Assembly: GCA_946480065.1 (NCBI GenBank)
Contig: CAMLJA010000006.1
Coordinates: 1-21,558 of the forward strand
Source of the DNA: an uncultured Thermomonas sp.
GTDB taxonomy: Bacteria; Pseudomonadota; Gammaproteobacteria; Xanthomonadales; Xanthomonadaceae
Direction of reading: 5' to 3'
Length of the DNA: 21,558 nt
The position numbers were made by a program, and so were the translations under genes. This document shows positions 8,970 to 16,956 of this stretch, one piece after another. How positions within the stretch are numbered: the first letter of the stretch is position 1; every line of letters starts with the position of its first letter. The notes below the pieces were generated by a model. The model was not told where the DNA came from. It searched no databases and worked only from the letters and a program-made list of their open reading frames with translations.

Positions 8970-9875
8970 TCAGACGTCGCCGTCGCTGGCCCAGCCCTCG
9001 CCGGTGCCGCGGTGGAACACCGCGTCGCCGGGCAGGACGGTGCCGGCCGGGACCGAATCCTCGCTGGCCAGGCGCGCGTAGATCGGGGTGAAGTCCGGGC
9101 GGGTGGCGTCCATCAGCTGCTCGAAGCTGTCGATGACGAAGTAGGTCTTCTGGTAGGTGTCGATGCGGTAGCGGGTGCGCATGATCCGCTCCAGGTCGAA
9201 GCCGATCCGGTTGGGCGCGTCGCTGTCCAGGCAGTGGATCGACTCGCCCTTGCTGGAGACGATGCCGCTGCCGTAGATGCGCAGCCCGTCGCGCTGGCGG
9301 ATCAGGCCGAACTCCACCGTGTACCAGTAGAGGCGGGTGAGGTTCTGCAGCGCCTCCGCGCCGATGCCGTGCGCCTTCACCCCGCCGCGCCCGTAGGCCT
9401 GCATGTAGTCCGCGAACAGCGGGTTCATCAGCAGCGGCACGTGGCCGAACAGGTCGTGGAAGAGGTCGGGTTCCTCGATGTAGTCCACCTGGTCGGGGCG
9501 GCGGATCCACCAGGTCACCGGGAAGCGCCGGTTGGCCAGGTGGTCGAAGAAGTCCAGCTCCGGCAGCAGGCCCTCCACGCCCATCAGGGTCCAGCCGGTG
9601 GCCGGTTCCAGCACCCGGTTGATGTCGGCGAACTTCGGGATCCGGTCCGGGGTCATGCCCATCGCGTCCTGGGCCCGCAGGAATTCGTCGCAGGCGCGGC
9701 CCACCAGGATCCCGCGCTGGCGCTCGTACAGCTGGCGCCAGACGTCGTGGTCGGTGGCGGAGTAGCCGTCCCACGGCTGCTCGACGATGCCGGTGGCGTA
9801 GACCGGCACCTTGCCCTTGTCGGTCTGCAGGTTCTCGACCCGGCGCGGGGTGCTGTTCGGAGGCGGCGTGTTCAT
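8970..9875 (-). CDS. phhA: Phenylalanine-4-hydroxylase
   Basis: A 301-residue monomeric-type bacterial phenylalanine hydroxylase that converts phenylalanine to tyrosine with tetrahydrobiopterin, O2 and non-heme iron. The 2-His-1-Glu iron site is present: His140 and His145 in FHDLFGHVP, and Glu188 in WYTVEFGLI. The pterin-binding region and the RRPDQVDYIEEPD block (125-137) match the family. No regulatory ACT domain is present, as usual in bacteria. The start at 9875 lies 6 bases after a TAAACT -10-like box, with GGAGCC between, so the message may be leaderless or nearly so. The gene lies 67 bases downstream of the patatin gene on the same strand, but its own promoter-like box suggests independent expression. 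It ends base-to-base against the antiporter stop. Confidence 0.96.
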   Translation of the reverse strand: MNTPPPNSTPRRVENLQTDKGKVPVYATGIVEQPWDGYSATDHDVWRQLYERQRGILVGRACDEFLRAQDAMGMTPDRIPKFADINRVLEPATGWTLMGVEGLLPELDFFDHLANRRFPVTWWIRRPDQVDYIEEPDLFHDLFGHVPLLMNPLFADYMQAYGRGGVKAHGIGAEALQNLTRLYWYTVEFGLIRQRDGLRIYGSGIVSSKGESIHCLDSDAPNRIGFDLERIMRTRYRIDTYQKTYFVIDSFEQLMDATRPDFTPIYARLASEDSVPAGTVLPGDAVFHRGTGEGWASDGDV

Positions 9876-9881
9876 GGCTCC

Positions 9882-9887
9882 AGTTTA
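9882..9887 (-). promoter_or_regulatory. -10-like box TAAACT directly upstream of phhA
   Basis: On the minus strand TAAACT-GGAGCC-ATG places the box exactly 6 bases from the phhA start, matching the spacing at the SLC13-type transporter and rmuC. Transcription would start at or just before the ATG. The intervening GGAG is too close (2 bases) to act as a normal ribosome-binding site. Confidence 0.5.
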
Positions 9888-9942
9888 CGCCGGCGCCGGC
9901 GAGCCGCCTTGATCGCGCGCAAACGCCGGGGGCGCGGCGGGG

Positions 9943-10956
9943 TCAGCCGGCGCGGCAGTCCGGGTCGCGCCGCCACGCGTCCAGCCAGCCCTGCTGGCGG
10001 GCGCAGCGGGCGCGGCGCTCGGCCTCGCGCTGGCGGTCGGCTTCGGTCTCGGCGGCCCGGCGCGCCTGCATCACCCGCGCGGCCTGCAGCTGCGCCAGCT
10101 TGGCGCGGATCGCCGGCAGCGCGGCCTGGGCGGCGCGCTCGCCCTCCAGGATCGCGCGGTCCTTCCGCTCGAAGTCGGCGGCGCCGATGCCGTCCACCCG
10201 CGGCCTGATCACCACGTCGGCGCGCGCCAGCTCCTGCGCGCCCAGCCGCTGGCCCATGATCCGGATGCTCTGGTTGACGTTGCCCAGCATGCTGGCCGGA
10301 TCGGCGTGCGGATCGGCCTTGCTGGAGATGTCCACCGCGATCACGAAATCCGCGCCCAGCCCGCGCGCGGCGTCCACCGGCACCGGGCTGACCACGCCGC
10401 CGTCCACGTAGTGGGCGTCGCCGATGGCGACCGCCTCGAACACCCCGGGGATGGCGCTGGAGGCGCGCACCGCCTGGCCGGTGTTGCCGCGCACGAACAC
10501 CGTGCGCCGGCCGTCCTCCAGCCGGGTGGCGACCGCGGCGAACGGCTTGCGCAGCCGTTCGATCGGGCGCCCGCCCACCAGCCCGTTGACGTAGTCCTGC
10601 AGCTTCTGGCCCTTCACCAGGCCGCCGCCGAACAGGCTGACGTCGCGGATCTTCGCCTCGTCCAGCGCGAACGCGTTCTCCTGCAGCGCGTAGGCGTCCA
10701 TGCCGCCGGCGTAGAGCGCGCCGACCACGCTGCCGGCGCTGGTGCCGGCCACCACCGCCGGGCGCAGGCCGTTGGCCTCCAGCATCTTGATCACGCCGAT
10801 GTGGGCGAAGCCCTTGGCCGCGCCGCCGCCCAGCGCCAGGCCGATCCGCGGCGGTGGGGGGGTGCTGGCCACCACCGCCACCGGCGCGCGCACGTCGGGG
10901 GCGCCGGCGCAGGCGGACAGCAGGGCGGCGAGCAGGGAAATCGCGAAGGCGCGCAT
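9943..10956 (-). CDS. Patatin-like phospholipase lipoprotein (RssA/NTE type)
   Basis: A 337-residue predicted lipoprotein with a patatin hydrolase domain. The signal peptide ends in LLSAC with Cys16 as the lipidation site. The catalytic apparatus is complete: oxyanion loop GGGAAKG at 43-49, nucleophile Ser73 in GTSAG, and the dyad Asp185 in DGG (185-187). It should hydrolyse phospholipid or acyl esters at a membrane surface; Ala17 after the Cys suggests the outer membrane. The C-terminal 60 residues form a charged Arg/Ala/Glu-rich helix. The ATG at 10956 starts the signal peptide. A TAAGCT box (10990-10985) lies 28 bases upstream. It follows the PAS-EAL gene by 71 bases and precedes phhA by 67, all on the same strand. 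Confidence 0.92.
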   Translation of the reverse strand: MRAFAISLLAALLSACAGAPDVRAPVAVVASTPPPPRIGLALGGGAAKGFAHIGVIKMLEANGLRPAVVAGTSAGSVVGALYAGGMDAYALQENAFALDEAKIRDVSLFGGGLVKGQKLQDYVNGLVGGRPIERLRKPFAAVATRLEDGRRTVFVRGNTGQAVRASSAIPGVFEAVAIGDAHYVDGGVVSPVPVDAARGLGADFVIAVDISSKADPHADPASMLGNVNQSIRIMGQRLGAQELARADVVIRPRVDGIGAADFERKDRAILEGERAAQAALPAIRAKLAQLQAARVMQARRAAETEADRQREAERRARCARQQGWLDAWRRDPDCRAG

Positions 10957-10984
10957 CGGGACCGTACGGGAAACGGGGGAGCGC

Positions 10985-10990
10985 AGCTTA
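10985..10990 (-). promoter_or_regulatory. Candidate -10 box TAAGCT for the patatin gene
   Basis: TAAGCT on the minus strand lies 28 bases before the patatin ATG, giving a leader of about 22 bases. It sits inside a GGGAGC...GCTCCC inverted repeat. Weak evidence; no -35 seen. Confidence 0.3.
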
Positions 10991-11027
10991 ACGGCGGCTC
11001 CCGCAACGCCAGCCAACCGCCCCGGCC

Positions 11028-13886
11028 TCAGGCCTGCGCCGCGGCCTGCGCCTGCGTGGCCAGGAACCCGGCCACCGCATCGGCTTCCAGCGGCCGCCCC
11101 AGCAGGAACCCCTGCAGCTGGGTGCAGCCCAGCGCCACCAGCAGCTGCAGCTGGGCGTCGGTCTCCACGCCCTCGGCCAGCGCCTGCAGGTCCAGGCTGC
11201 GCGCCAGGGTGAGGATGGTGCGCACGATCTCCGCCGCGTTGCGGTCGCCCGGCAGCCCGGACACGAAGCTGCGGTCGATCTTGAGCTTGGTCACCGGGAA
11301 CCGCTGCAGGTAGGCCAGGCTGGAATAGCCGGTGCCGAAGTCGTCCACCGCCAGGCCCACGCCCAGCCGCCCCAGCGCGCGCAGCTGGCGCTCGCTCTCG
11401 GCGGTGTGCTCCATCAGCACGCCCTCGGTGATCTCCAGCTCCAGCTCGCTGCCGCGCAGCCCGGTCTCGGCCAGCACCCGCTCCACCAGCTCCGGCAGGT
11501 CGCCGCGCCGGAACTGGTCGCGCGAGACGTTGACGCTCAGGAACAGCCCGCGGTGGCCGGCAGCCGCCAGCGCGGCATGCTGGCGCCCGGCCTCGCGCAG
11601 GACGAAGGCGCCGATCGCCGGGATCAGCCCGGACTCCTCGGCCACCGGGATGAACTGGCCCGGCGGCACTTCGCCGAGCTCCGGATGGCGCCAGCGCACC
11701 AGCGCCTCCAGCCCCACCGCGCGCGGCGGGGCCGCGGCGGCGTCGAAGATCGGCTGCAGCACCACCCGCAGCTGGCCGCGCTCGATCGCCCGGCTCAGCT
11801 CCTGCTGCAGGCGGACCTGGCGCGCCACGTGCTCGCTCATCGCCGGCGCGTACACCACCGGGCGGTGGTCGCCGTTGCGCTTGGCCTGGCCGAACGCCAG
11901 GTCGGCGCAGCGCATCAGGCCCTCGGCGTCGCCGGCGTGGTCGGGATACAGCGCCGCGCCGCACTGGACGGTGGTGCTGACCTCGATGCCCAGCACATCC
12001 AGCGGCGCCGACATGGCCTGGACCATCTCGCCCAGGCGCTGCTCCACGCAGGCCAGGTCCTCGCCCTCGCAGCCCGCCAGCACCGCGAACTGGTTGTGCC
12101 CGATCCGGCCCACCTGCGGCGCGCGCTCGGCCATCACCGCCTGCATGCGCGCCACCACCGCGGCGGCCAGCGCGTTGGCGTGGCTCACGCCGAACACGTC
12201 GCGGAACTCCGCGTAGCGGTCCACCGACAGCCGCAGCAGCACGCAGTGGCGGCCCGGCTCGTCGCCGAAGCGGGCGTCGGTCGCCACCAGCAGCCCGTGC
12301 TCGTTGAAGGCGCCGGTGACCGGGTCGTGCTCGGCGTAGAAGCGCGCCTGCGCCTCGCGGTCGCGGCGTTCGCTGATGTCGGTGGCGATGCTGGAAAACC
12401 CGATCAGCTGGCCGTCGCGGTCGATGATCGGCGACAGCGTCACCTGCACCGGCAGGCGGGTGCCGTCGCGGCGCAGGCGCATGCTTTCGAACCGGACCAG
12501 CGTCTCGCCGGCGCGCACGCGCGCGGTGGCGCGTTCCACCTCCGGCATGTGCTCAGGCGGCACCAGCACCGAAATGGGGCGCCCGGCCAGCTCGCCCGGC
12601 CCGTAGCCGTACAGGCGCTCGCCGGCGCGGTTGAGGCTGACGATGTGCCCGGCCAGGTCCCTGGACAGGATGGCGTCGCCGGAGTCGCGCACGATCGCGG
12701 CCAGGCGCTCGGTGGCCTGGCGCTCGCCCTCGCGCTCGGTGATGTCCAGCGCGATCCCGCCGACCAGGCGCGCGCCGTTGCGCTCGCCCAGCGGGAACTT
12801 GAACACTTCGAAGGTCCCCGGCGTGCCGTCCTCGCGGTGCCCCGGCTCCAGCAGCCGCTCGCCGGTGCCACTCTCGATCACCCGCAGGTGGTTGCGGTGG
12901 TAGAGCGCGGCCAGCTCCGGCGGGAAGGCGTCCTCCAGCCGCCGCGGCAGCGCGCCGATGCCCAGCGCGGCCAGCATCCGCCGGTAGGCCCCGTTGCCCA
13001 CCAGGGTGCGCCCGTGCTCGTCGGCGATCCACGCGATCCCGGGGCAGTTCTCCAGGAATGCCTCCAGCGTCTCCTCGCGGTTGCGCAGCTCGGCCTCGGC
13101 GCGCTTGCGCTCGCTGATGTTCTCACTGGTGATCGCCACCCCATCGCTCAGCGGCACCACCTGGTGCCGCAGCCAGTGCATCGGCTCGGGATACTCGGCG
13201 ACCTCGAACTCCTCCACGAAGCCCAAGCCACAGGCCATCGCCGCGGCGCACTGCGCCACCAGCGCGTCCACCCGGCTGGGCGGCAGGGTCTCGCGCAGGC
13301 TGCGGCCCACCAGCGCCTCGGGCGCGGCCTGCATCAGCTCGCCGCCCATGCGGTTGACGTACAGGAAGCGGAAGTCGCGCACCGCGCCGCTGGGGTCGCG
13401 CTCGGCGGCCAGGATGTAGAGCGCGCTCAGCGAACTGGCGGCGGCGCCCTCGAACCATTCGCCCAGGCGCCGGGTCAGCGCGGCGTCGCCGGCCTCGGCG
13501 CTGAGGTCGCGCTGGACCGCGATGAAGCCCTCCAGCGTGCCGTCGGCGCTCCGCATCGGCTGGATGTGGGCGCGGATCCGGTACTCGCGGCCGTCGCGGG
13601 CGTAGTTCAACAGCTCCACGCGGATCGGTTCGGCGGCGTGCAGCGCGGCGCGGATCGCGTCCAGCGTCGCGCGGTCGGTGCCGGGGCCCTGCAGGAAGCG
13701 CGGCGAGCGGCCGATCGCCTCCGCCCGCGGCCAGCCGCTGGCGCGTTCGAACGCGGCGTTGACGTAGCGGATGCGGGGGCCGTCGCCGTCCAGCGCGGCA
13801 TCGGTCACCACGACCATCTCGTCGAGGTGCTCCAGGCACTGCAGCATCCAGTGGAACTTTTCCCGGCGTGTGCTGCCCAAGCCCAT
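11028..13886 (-). CDS. PAS(x4)-GGDEF(degenerate)-EAL c-di-GMP phosphodiesterase
   Basis: A 952-residue soluble signalling protein. Four PAS-type segments cover about 15-130, 145-262, 270-385 and 390-508; the third is the most divergent. The GGDEF domain (about 520-685) has GHNQF at 596-600 in place of GGDEF, so it cannot be a cyclase. The EAL domain (about 700-945) keeps the catalytic residues: Glu727 (LEAL), Asn786, Glu818 (LEIT), Asp848-Asp849 (DDFGTG), Lys869, Glu905 and Gln925. It should therefore degrade c-di-GMP under control of its PAS sensors. PAS1 has the LOV-like GRSPRFLQGP motif (59-68) with Pro where a photoreceptor has Cys, so no flavin adduct is expected. No membrane segment is seen. 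The ATG at 13886 has GCGAGGC about 8 bases upstream; an ATG at 13913 would add 9 residues. It diverges from a GAF-GGDEF gene. Confidence 0.93.
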   Translation of the reverse strand: MGLGSTRREKFHWMLQCLEHLDEMVVVTDAALDGDGPRIRYVNAAFERASGWPRAEAIGRSPRFLQGPGTDRATLDAIRAALHAAEPIRVELLNYARDGREYRIRAHIQPMRSADGTLEGFIAVQRDLSAEAGDAALTRRLGEWFEGAAASSLSALYILAAERDPSGAVRDFRFLYVNRMGGELMQAAPEALVGRSLRETLPPSRVDALVAQCAAAMACGLGFVEEFEVAEYPEPMHWLRHQVVPLSDGVAITSENISERKRAEAELRNREETLEAFLENCPGIAWIADEHGRTLVGNGAYRRMLAALGIGALPRRLEDAFPPELAALYHRNHLRVIESGTGERLLEPGHREDGTPGTFEVFKFPLGERNGARLVGGIALDITEREGERQATERLAAIVRDSGDAILSRDLAGHIVSLNRAGERLYGYGPGELAGRPISVLVPPEHMPEVERATARVRAGETLVRFESMRLRRDGTRLPVQVTLSPIIDRDGQLIGFSSIATDISERRDREAQARFYAEHDPVTGAFNEHGLLVATDARFGDEPGRHCVLLRLSVDRYAEFRDVFGVSHANALAAAVVARMQAVMAERAPQVGRIGHNQFAVLAGCEGEDLACVEQRLGEMVQAMSAPLDVLGIEVSTTVQCGAALYPDHAGDAEGLMRCADLAFGQAKRNGDHRPVVYAPAMSEHVARQVRLQQELSRAIERGQLRVVLQPIFDAAAAPPRAVGLEALVRWRHPELGEVPPGQFIPVAEESGLIPAIGAFVLREAGRQHAALAAAGHRGLFLSVNVSRDQFRRGDLPELVERVLAETGLRGSELELEITEGVLMEHTAESERQLRALGRLGVGLAVDDFGTGYSSLAYLQRFPVTKLKIDRSFVSGLPGDRNAAEIVRTILTLARSLDLQALAEGVETDAQLQLLVALGCTQLQGFLLGRPLEADAVAGFLATQAQAAAQA

Positions 13887-13948
13887 GGTGGATGCCTCGC
13901 GATGTCCGGCCATCCTGCGCCGGGGGCCGCCTCCCGGTCTAGCCCCCC

Positions 13949-13970
13949 GTCGCCGGGCGGCGCCGGCGAC
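13949..13970. repeat. GC-rich hairpin between two divergent c-di-GMP genes
   Basis: GTCGCCGG (13949-13956) and CCGGCGAC (13963-13970) are perfect inverted repeats around a 6-base loop, central in the 165-base divergent gap. It could be a stem in an RNA leader or a protein-binding site; no T-tract follows on either strand. The rest of the gap shows only weak promoter-like sequence (for example CATGCT near 14008). Confidence 0.45.
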
Positions 13971-14051
13971 CGCCCTGCGGATGCGACGCGCGCCCCGCGC
14001 TGGCATGCTGGGGTCCGGCGCCCCCGCCCGAACCGGCCACGAGGAGGTCGC

Positions 14052-15068
14052 ATGCCGATCATCGGCTCGCTGTCGAGCGAACGCCTGGTCCGGGTCATCC
14101 GGATGCAGAGCGAGATCGCCCGCTTCGGCCTGGACCTGGGCGGGGTGATGCAGTACGTGGTCGACCACCTGTCCGCGCTGGTGGAGGCCGACGGCGCCGC
14201 CATCGAGCTGGCCGAGGGCGACGACATGGTCTACCGGGCCGCCTCCGGCATCGCCGCCGGCCAGATCGGGCTGCGGCTGAAGATCAACACCAGCCTGTCC
14301 GGCAGCGCGGTCCTCAGCGGCGAAGTCCTGCAGTGCGACGACGCCGACACCGACCCGCGGGTGGACCGCAGGGCCTGCCGCGCGATCGGCCTGCGCTCGA
14401 TGCTGATCGTGCCGCTGCAGCACGGCGGCCGGGTGGTGGGGATCCTCAAGGCGATGGCCGCGCGGCCGCACGCGTTCAACCCGGGCGACGCCGCGCTGCT
14501 CTCGCTGCTGTCGGAGATCGTGGCGGCTTCGATGCACTTCGCCACCGTCTACAGCCAGGACGACCTGTTCGTGCGCGCCACCCACGACGCCCTGACCGGG
14601 CTGGCCAACCGCGCGCTGTTCATGGACCGCCTGCGCCGGACGCTGGCCGCCAGCCTGCGCGGCGACGCGCTGTGCGCGGTGCTCATGCTGGACCTGGACG
14701 GGCTGAAGGGCATCAACGACAGCCTGGGACACCGTGCCGGCGACGCGCTGCTGGCGGAGTTCGCGCAGCGGCTGCGGCGGGTCGGGCGCGGCACCGACAC
14801 CGCCGCGCGGCTGGGCGGCGACGAGTTCGCGCTGCTGCTCACGCCGATGCGCCAGCCGGGCGGCGAGCAGGAGGTGGCGCGGCGGCTGCAGGCGGCGCTG
14901 GCCGAACCGTTCGACCTCGAAGGCTCGCCGGTGCGGCTGAGCGCGTCGATCGGCGCCGCGGTGGCGCCCACCGAAGCCACGGCGCTGGAGCCGCTGCTGG
15001 AACTGGCGGACCGGCGGATGTACGCGGACAAGCGCGCCCGCAAGGGCGGGGCGGGGTCGGCCTGCTAG
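14052..15068 (+). CDS. GAF-GGDEF diguanylate cyclase
   Basis: A 338-residue soluble protein. A GAF sensor domain covers about residues 20-165, with the typical RSMLIVPL...GRVVGILKA core. The GGDEF domain (about 172-332) starts at the HDALTGLANR motif (178-187). The active site GGDEF is intact at 255-259, and the product-inhibition I-site RxxD (RGTD, 246-249) is at the correct 5-residue distance. It should synthesise c-di-GMP from two GTP and be feedback-inhibited. The ATG at 14052 is well supported by GAGGAGG 5 bases upstream (14041-14047). It diverges from the predicted c-di-GMP phosphodiesterase, and its TAG stop overlaps the stop of the convergent rhomboid gene in a CTAG tetranucleotide. 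Confidence 0.95.
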   Translation: MPIIGSLSSERLVRVIRMQSEIARFGLDLGGVMQYVVDHLSALVEADGAAIELAEGDDMVYRAASGIAAGQIGLRLKINTSLSGSAVLSGEVLQCDDADTDPRVDRRACRAIGLRSMLIVPLQHGGRVVGILKAMAARPHAFNPGDAALLSLLSEIVAASMHFATVYSQDDLFVRATHDALTGLANRALFMDRLRRTLAASLRGDALCAVLMLDLDGLKGINDSLGHRAGDALLAEFAQRLRRVGRGTDTAARLGGDEFALLLTPMRQPGGEQEVARRLQAALAEPFDLEGSPVRLSASIGAAVAPTEATALEPLLELADRRMYADKRARKGGAGSAC

Positions 15069-15859
15069 ACGCCCACGTCGTCGTGCGGCGGGCGCGGGCG
15101 GAACGACAGCACGGTTCCACCGGCCGGGTCGGCCGGCGGCGCCGGCCGCCACAGCACCGGGACGTCCTCGGGCGCGCGCGGTTCGAAGGTGTCGCGCTCG
15201 GCGGCCGCGCGGGCGCGCGCTGCGTCGCCGGCGTCCTCCTCCTCTTCCCAGCTGTAGCGCCGGCGCGGCGGCAGCGGGTCGCTGCGGCGGAACAGCCAGG
15301 CCGCCAGCAGCCCGGCCAGCGCGCCGCCCAGGTGCGATTCCCACGACACCCCGGCCTCGCGCGGGAGCACGGTCAGCAGCATGCCGCCGTAGAACAGGAA
15401 GGCGATCATGCCGGCGGCGATCGCCGCGCGGTCGCGCCGCAGCAGCCCCAGCGCGAACACCAGGAACATCAGCCCGTGGGTCAGCCCGCTGGCGCCCAGG
15501 TGGCGGGAGCCCGGTTCCCCCAGCAGCCAGGCGCCCAGGCCCGACCCCAGCCACAGCAGCGGCAGCGCGCGCAGCCCGGCGCGCGGGTAGGCAGTGAAGG
15601 CCAGCGTGCCCAGCACCAGCAGGCCGATGGCGTTGGCCACCAGGTGGCCCACCGAGCCGTGCAGCAGCGGCGCCGCCAGCACGCCCACCAGTCCTGCGGC
15701 GCTTCGCGGCGCCACCGCAAGCCCGCGCCAGTCGAACGACTGCTGCGCGGCGAACCCGGCGCAGGCCAGCAGCACCAGCGCAAGGCTGGCGTTGAAGGCG
15801 CGCTGCAGGCGCCGGCGGTCGTGCAGGTGCTGCGGGTCGGCGGGGCGGGGGCTGGGCAT
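15065..15859 (-). CDS. Rhomboid family intramembrane serine protease
   Basis: A 264-residue protein with a six-helix rhomboid core (about residues 22-192) and a charged, soluble C-terminal tail (about 193-264) containing an acidic EEEEDAGD stretch. Catalytic elements are present: Ser124 in GASG (the GxSG motif), His176 in ESHLGGALAG, and the oxyanion-type HGSVGHLVAN block (67-76) matching the H....HxxxN pattern of GlpG. It should cleave transmembrane substrates within the inner membrane; no substrate can be named. The ATG at 15859 was chosen because it directly precedes the first helix and follows the TerC stop by 56 bases. That gap contains a strong stem-loop. It may be co-transcribed with TerC. 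Its TAG stop overlaps that of the cyclase gene. Confidence 0.9.
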   Translation of the reverse strand: MPSPRPADPQHLHDRRRLQRAFNASLALVLLACAGFAAQQSFDWRGLAVAPRSAAGLVGVLAAPLLHGSVGHLVANAIGLLVLGTLAFTAYPRAGLRALPLLWLGSGLGAWLLGEPGSRHLGASGLTHGLMFLVFALGLLRRDRAAIAAGMIAFLFYGGMLLTVLPREAGVSWESHLGGALAGLLAAWLFRRSDPLPPRRRYSWEEEEDAGDAARARAAAERDTFEPRAPEDVPVLWRPAPPADPAGGTVLSFRPRPPHDDVGV

Positions 15860-15876
15860 CCGGCTGAGGTGGTCAC

Positions 15877-15906
15877 GCCCGCGGCCGCCTTCAAGTGGCC
15901 GCGGGC
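15877..15906. repeat. Strong stem-loop between the TerC and rhomboid genes
   Basis: GCCCGCGGCC (15877-15886) and GGCCGCGGGC (15897-15906) form a perfect 10-base-pair stem with a 10-base loop in the 56-base gap between two same-strand genes. There is no T-tract after it on the minus strand. It is therefore more like an RNA processing, stability or attenuation element than a complete intrinsic terminator. Confidence 0.6.
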
Positions 15907-15915
15907 GCGCCGCGC

Positions 15916-16875
15916 TCAGGACGACCCGTGCGCGGCCGGCGGCCGCAGCAGGCTCAGCACGATGGTGGCGCCGATAGTGGCGGCCACCACGCCCAGCGAA
16001 ACCAGCACCGGGATCTTGGCCACGTCCACCAGCAGCATCTTGGCGCCGATGAAGCCCAGCACCAGCGCCAGCCCGTAGGGCAGCAGGTGGAAGCGGTCGG
16101 CCATGCCCTGCAGCAGGAAGAACATCGCGCGCAGGCCCAGCACCGCGAACACGTTGCTGGTCAGCACGATGAACGGGTCTGCGGTGATGGCGAAGATGGC
16201 CGGGATCGAGTCCACCGCGAAGATCACGTCGGTGATGCCGATCATTGCGATCACGATGAACAGCGGGGTGAACTTGCGCCGGCTGCCCCGGCCGATCCAC
16301 AGCGCGCTGCCCACGTAGCGGCGCACGAACGGCACGTGCCCGGTCAGCCAGCGCAGCACCGGGTTGCGCTCCAGGTCCGGCTCCTGGCCGGCGGCGCGCC
16401 ACATCTTGATGCCGGTCAGGAGCAGGAAGGCGCCGAACAGGTAGAGGATCCAGTGGAACCTGGCCAGCAGCAGCGCCCCGGCGAAGATCAGGATCGCGCG
16501 CAGCACGATGGCGCCGACGATGCCGATCACCAGCGCGCGCTGGCGCTGCATCTCCGGCACCGCGAAATAGCCGAAGATCATCAGGAACACGAAGATGTTG
16601 TCGACCGCCAGCGCCTTCTCGACCAGGTAGCCGGTCAGGAACTCCATGCCGATGCGCTCGCCTTCCGCGGCGCCGAAGCGTTGGCCGGCCTCCCACCACA
16701 GCCAGGCGTTGAAGGCCAGGGCCAGCGCCACCCAGCCGATGCTCCACCAGGCGGCTTCCTTGAACGTGACCTTGTGCGGCCCGCCGTGGCGCATCAGCAC
16801 CAGGTCGGCCACCAGCGCGGCGACTACGACCAGGCCGAAGACCAGCCAGAGGAAAGGGGTTCCGATCGTCTCCAT
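15916..16875 (-). CDS. TerC family (Alx-like) membrane protein, probable Mn2+ exporter
   Basis: A 319-residue inner-membrane protein with about eight or nine hydrophobic segments. It has both TerC signature blocks: EKALAVDNIFVF at 86-97 and GITDVIFAVDSIPAIF at 213-228, whose buried aspartates (92, 216, 222) are conserved and thought to bind metal. Its length matches Alx/TerC proteins (about 320). Family members in E. coli (Alx) and Bacillus have been linked to Mn2+ export, and the leader of this gene carries a yybP-ykoY manganese riboswitch, which supports that role here. The ATG at 16875 has GTGGAG 6 bases upstream; a GTG four codons earlier is part of that ribosome site. The rhomboid gene follows on the same strand. 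Confidence 0.94.
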   Translation of the reverse strand: METIGTPFLWLVFGLVVVAALVADLVLMRHGGPHKVTFKEAAWWSIGWVALALAFNAWLWWEAGQRFGAAEGERIGMEFLTGYLVEKALAVDNIFVFLMIFGYFAVPEMQRQRALVIGIVGAIVLRAILIFAGALLLARFHWILYLFGAFLLLTGIKMWRAAGQEPDLERNPVLRWLTGHVPFVRRYVGSALWIGRGSRRKFTPLFIVIAMIGITDVIFAVDSIPAIFAITADPFIVLTSNVFAVLGLRAMFFLLQGMADRFHLLPYGLALVLGFIGAKMLLVDVAKIPVLVSLGVVAATIGATIVLSLLRPPAAHGSS

Positions 16876-16938
16876 GCAACGCTCCACGGGTGCGACCGGC
16901 GGAGGCGTCCATGCAGGGACGCATGGAAAGGGAGCGCG

Positions 16939-16956
16939 CTTCGCCGTTCGGCGAAG
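16939..16956 (-). promoter_or_regulatory. Candidate switching hairpin of the riboswitch
   Basis: On the minus strand CTTCGCCG and CGGCGAAG form an 8-base-pair stem whose 5' arm reuses the 3' strand of aptamer stem P1. The two structures are mutually exclusive. Immediately downstream CGCTCC (16936-16931) is complementary to GGAGCG at the ribosome site (16885-16880). This suggests control of translation; no T-tract follows, so termination is less likely. Confidence 0.55.

Noticed and set aside
13680..13720. Blue-light LOV photoreceptor
   Set aside because: The adduct-forming cysteine is Pro, so classical LOV photochemistry is not possible.
11028..13886. Bifunctional cyclase/phosphodiesterase
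   Set aside because: The cyclase signature is GHNQF, lacking the metal- and GTP-binding residues. Only the EAL activity is supported.
11406..15068. Very long plus-strand open frame antisense to the PAS-EAL gene and continuous with the cyclase gene
   Set aside because: Its first part is a His/Arg/Gln/Ala-rich mirror of the minus-strand gene, typical of high-GC antisense frames. Only the part from 14052 encodes recognisable domains, with a strong ribosome site at that point.
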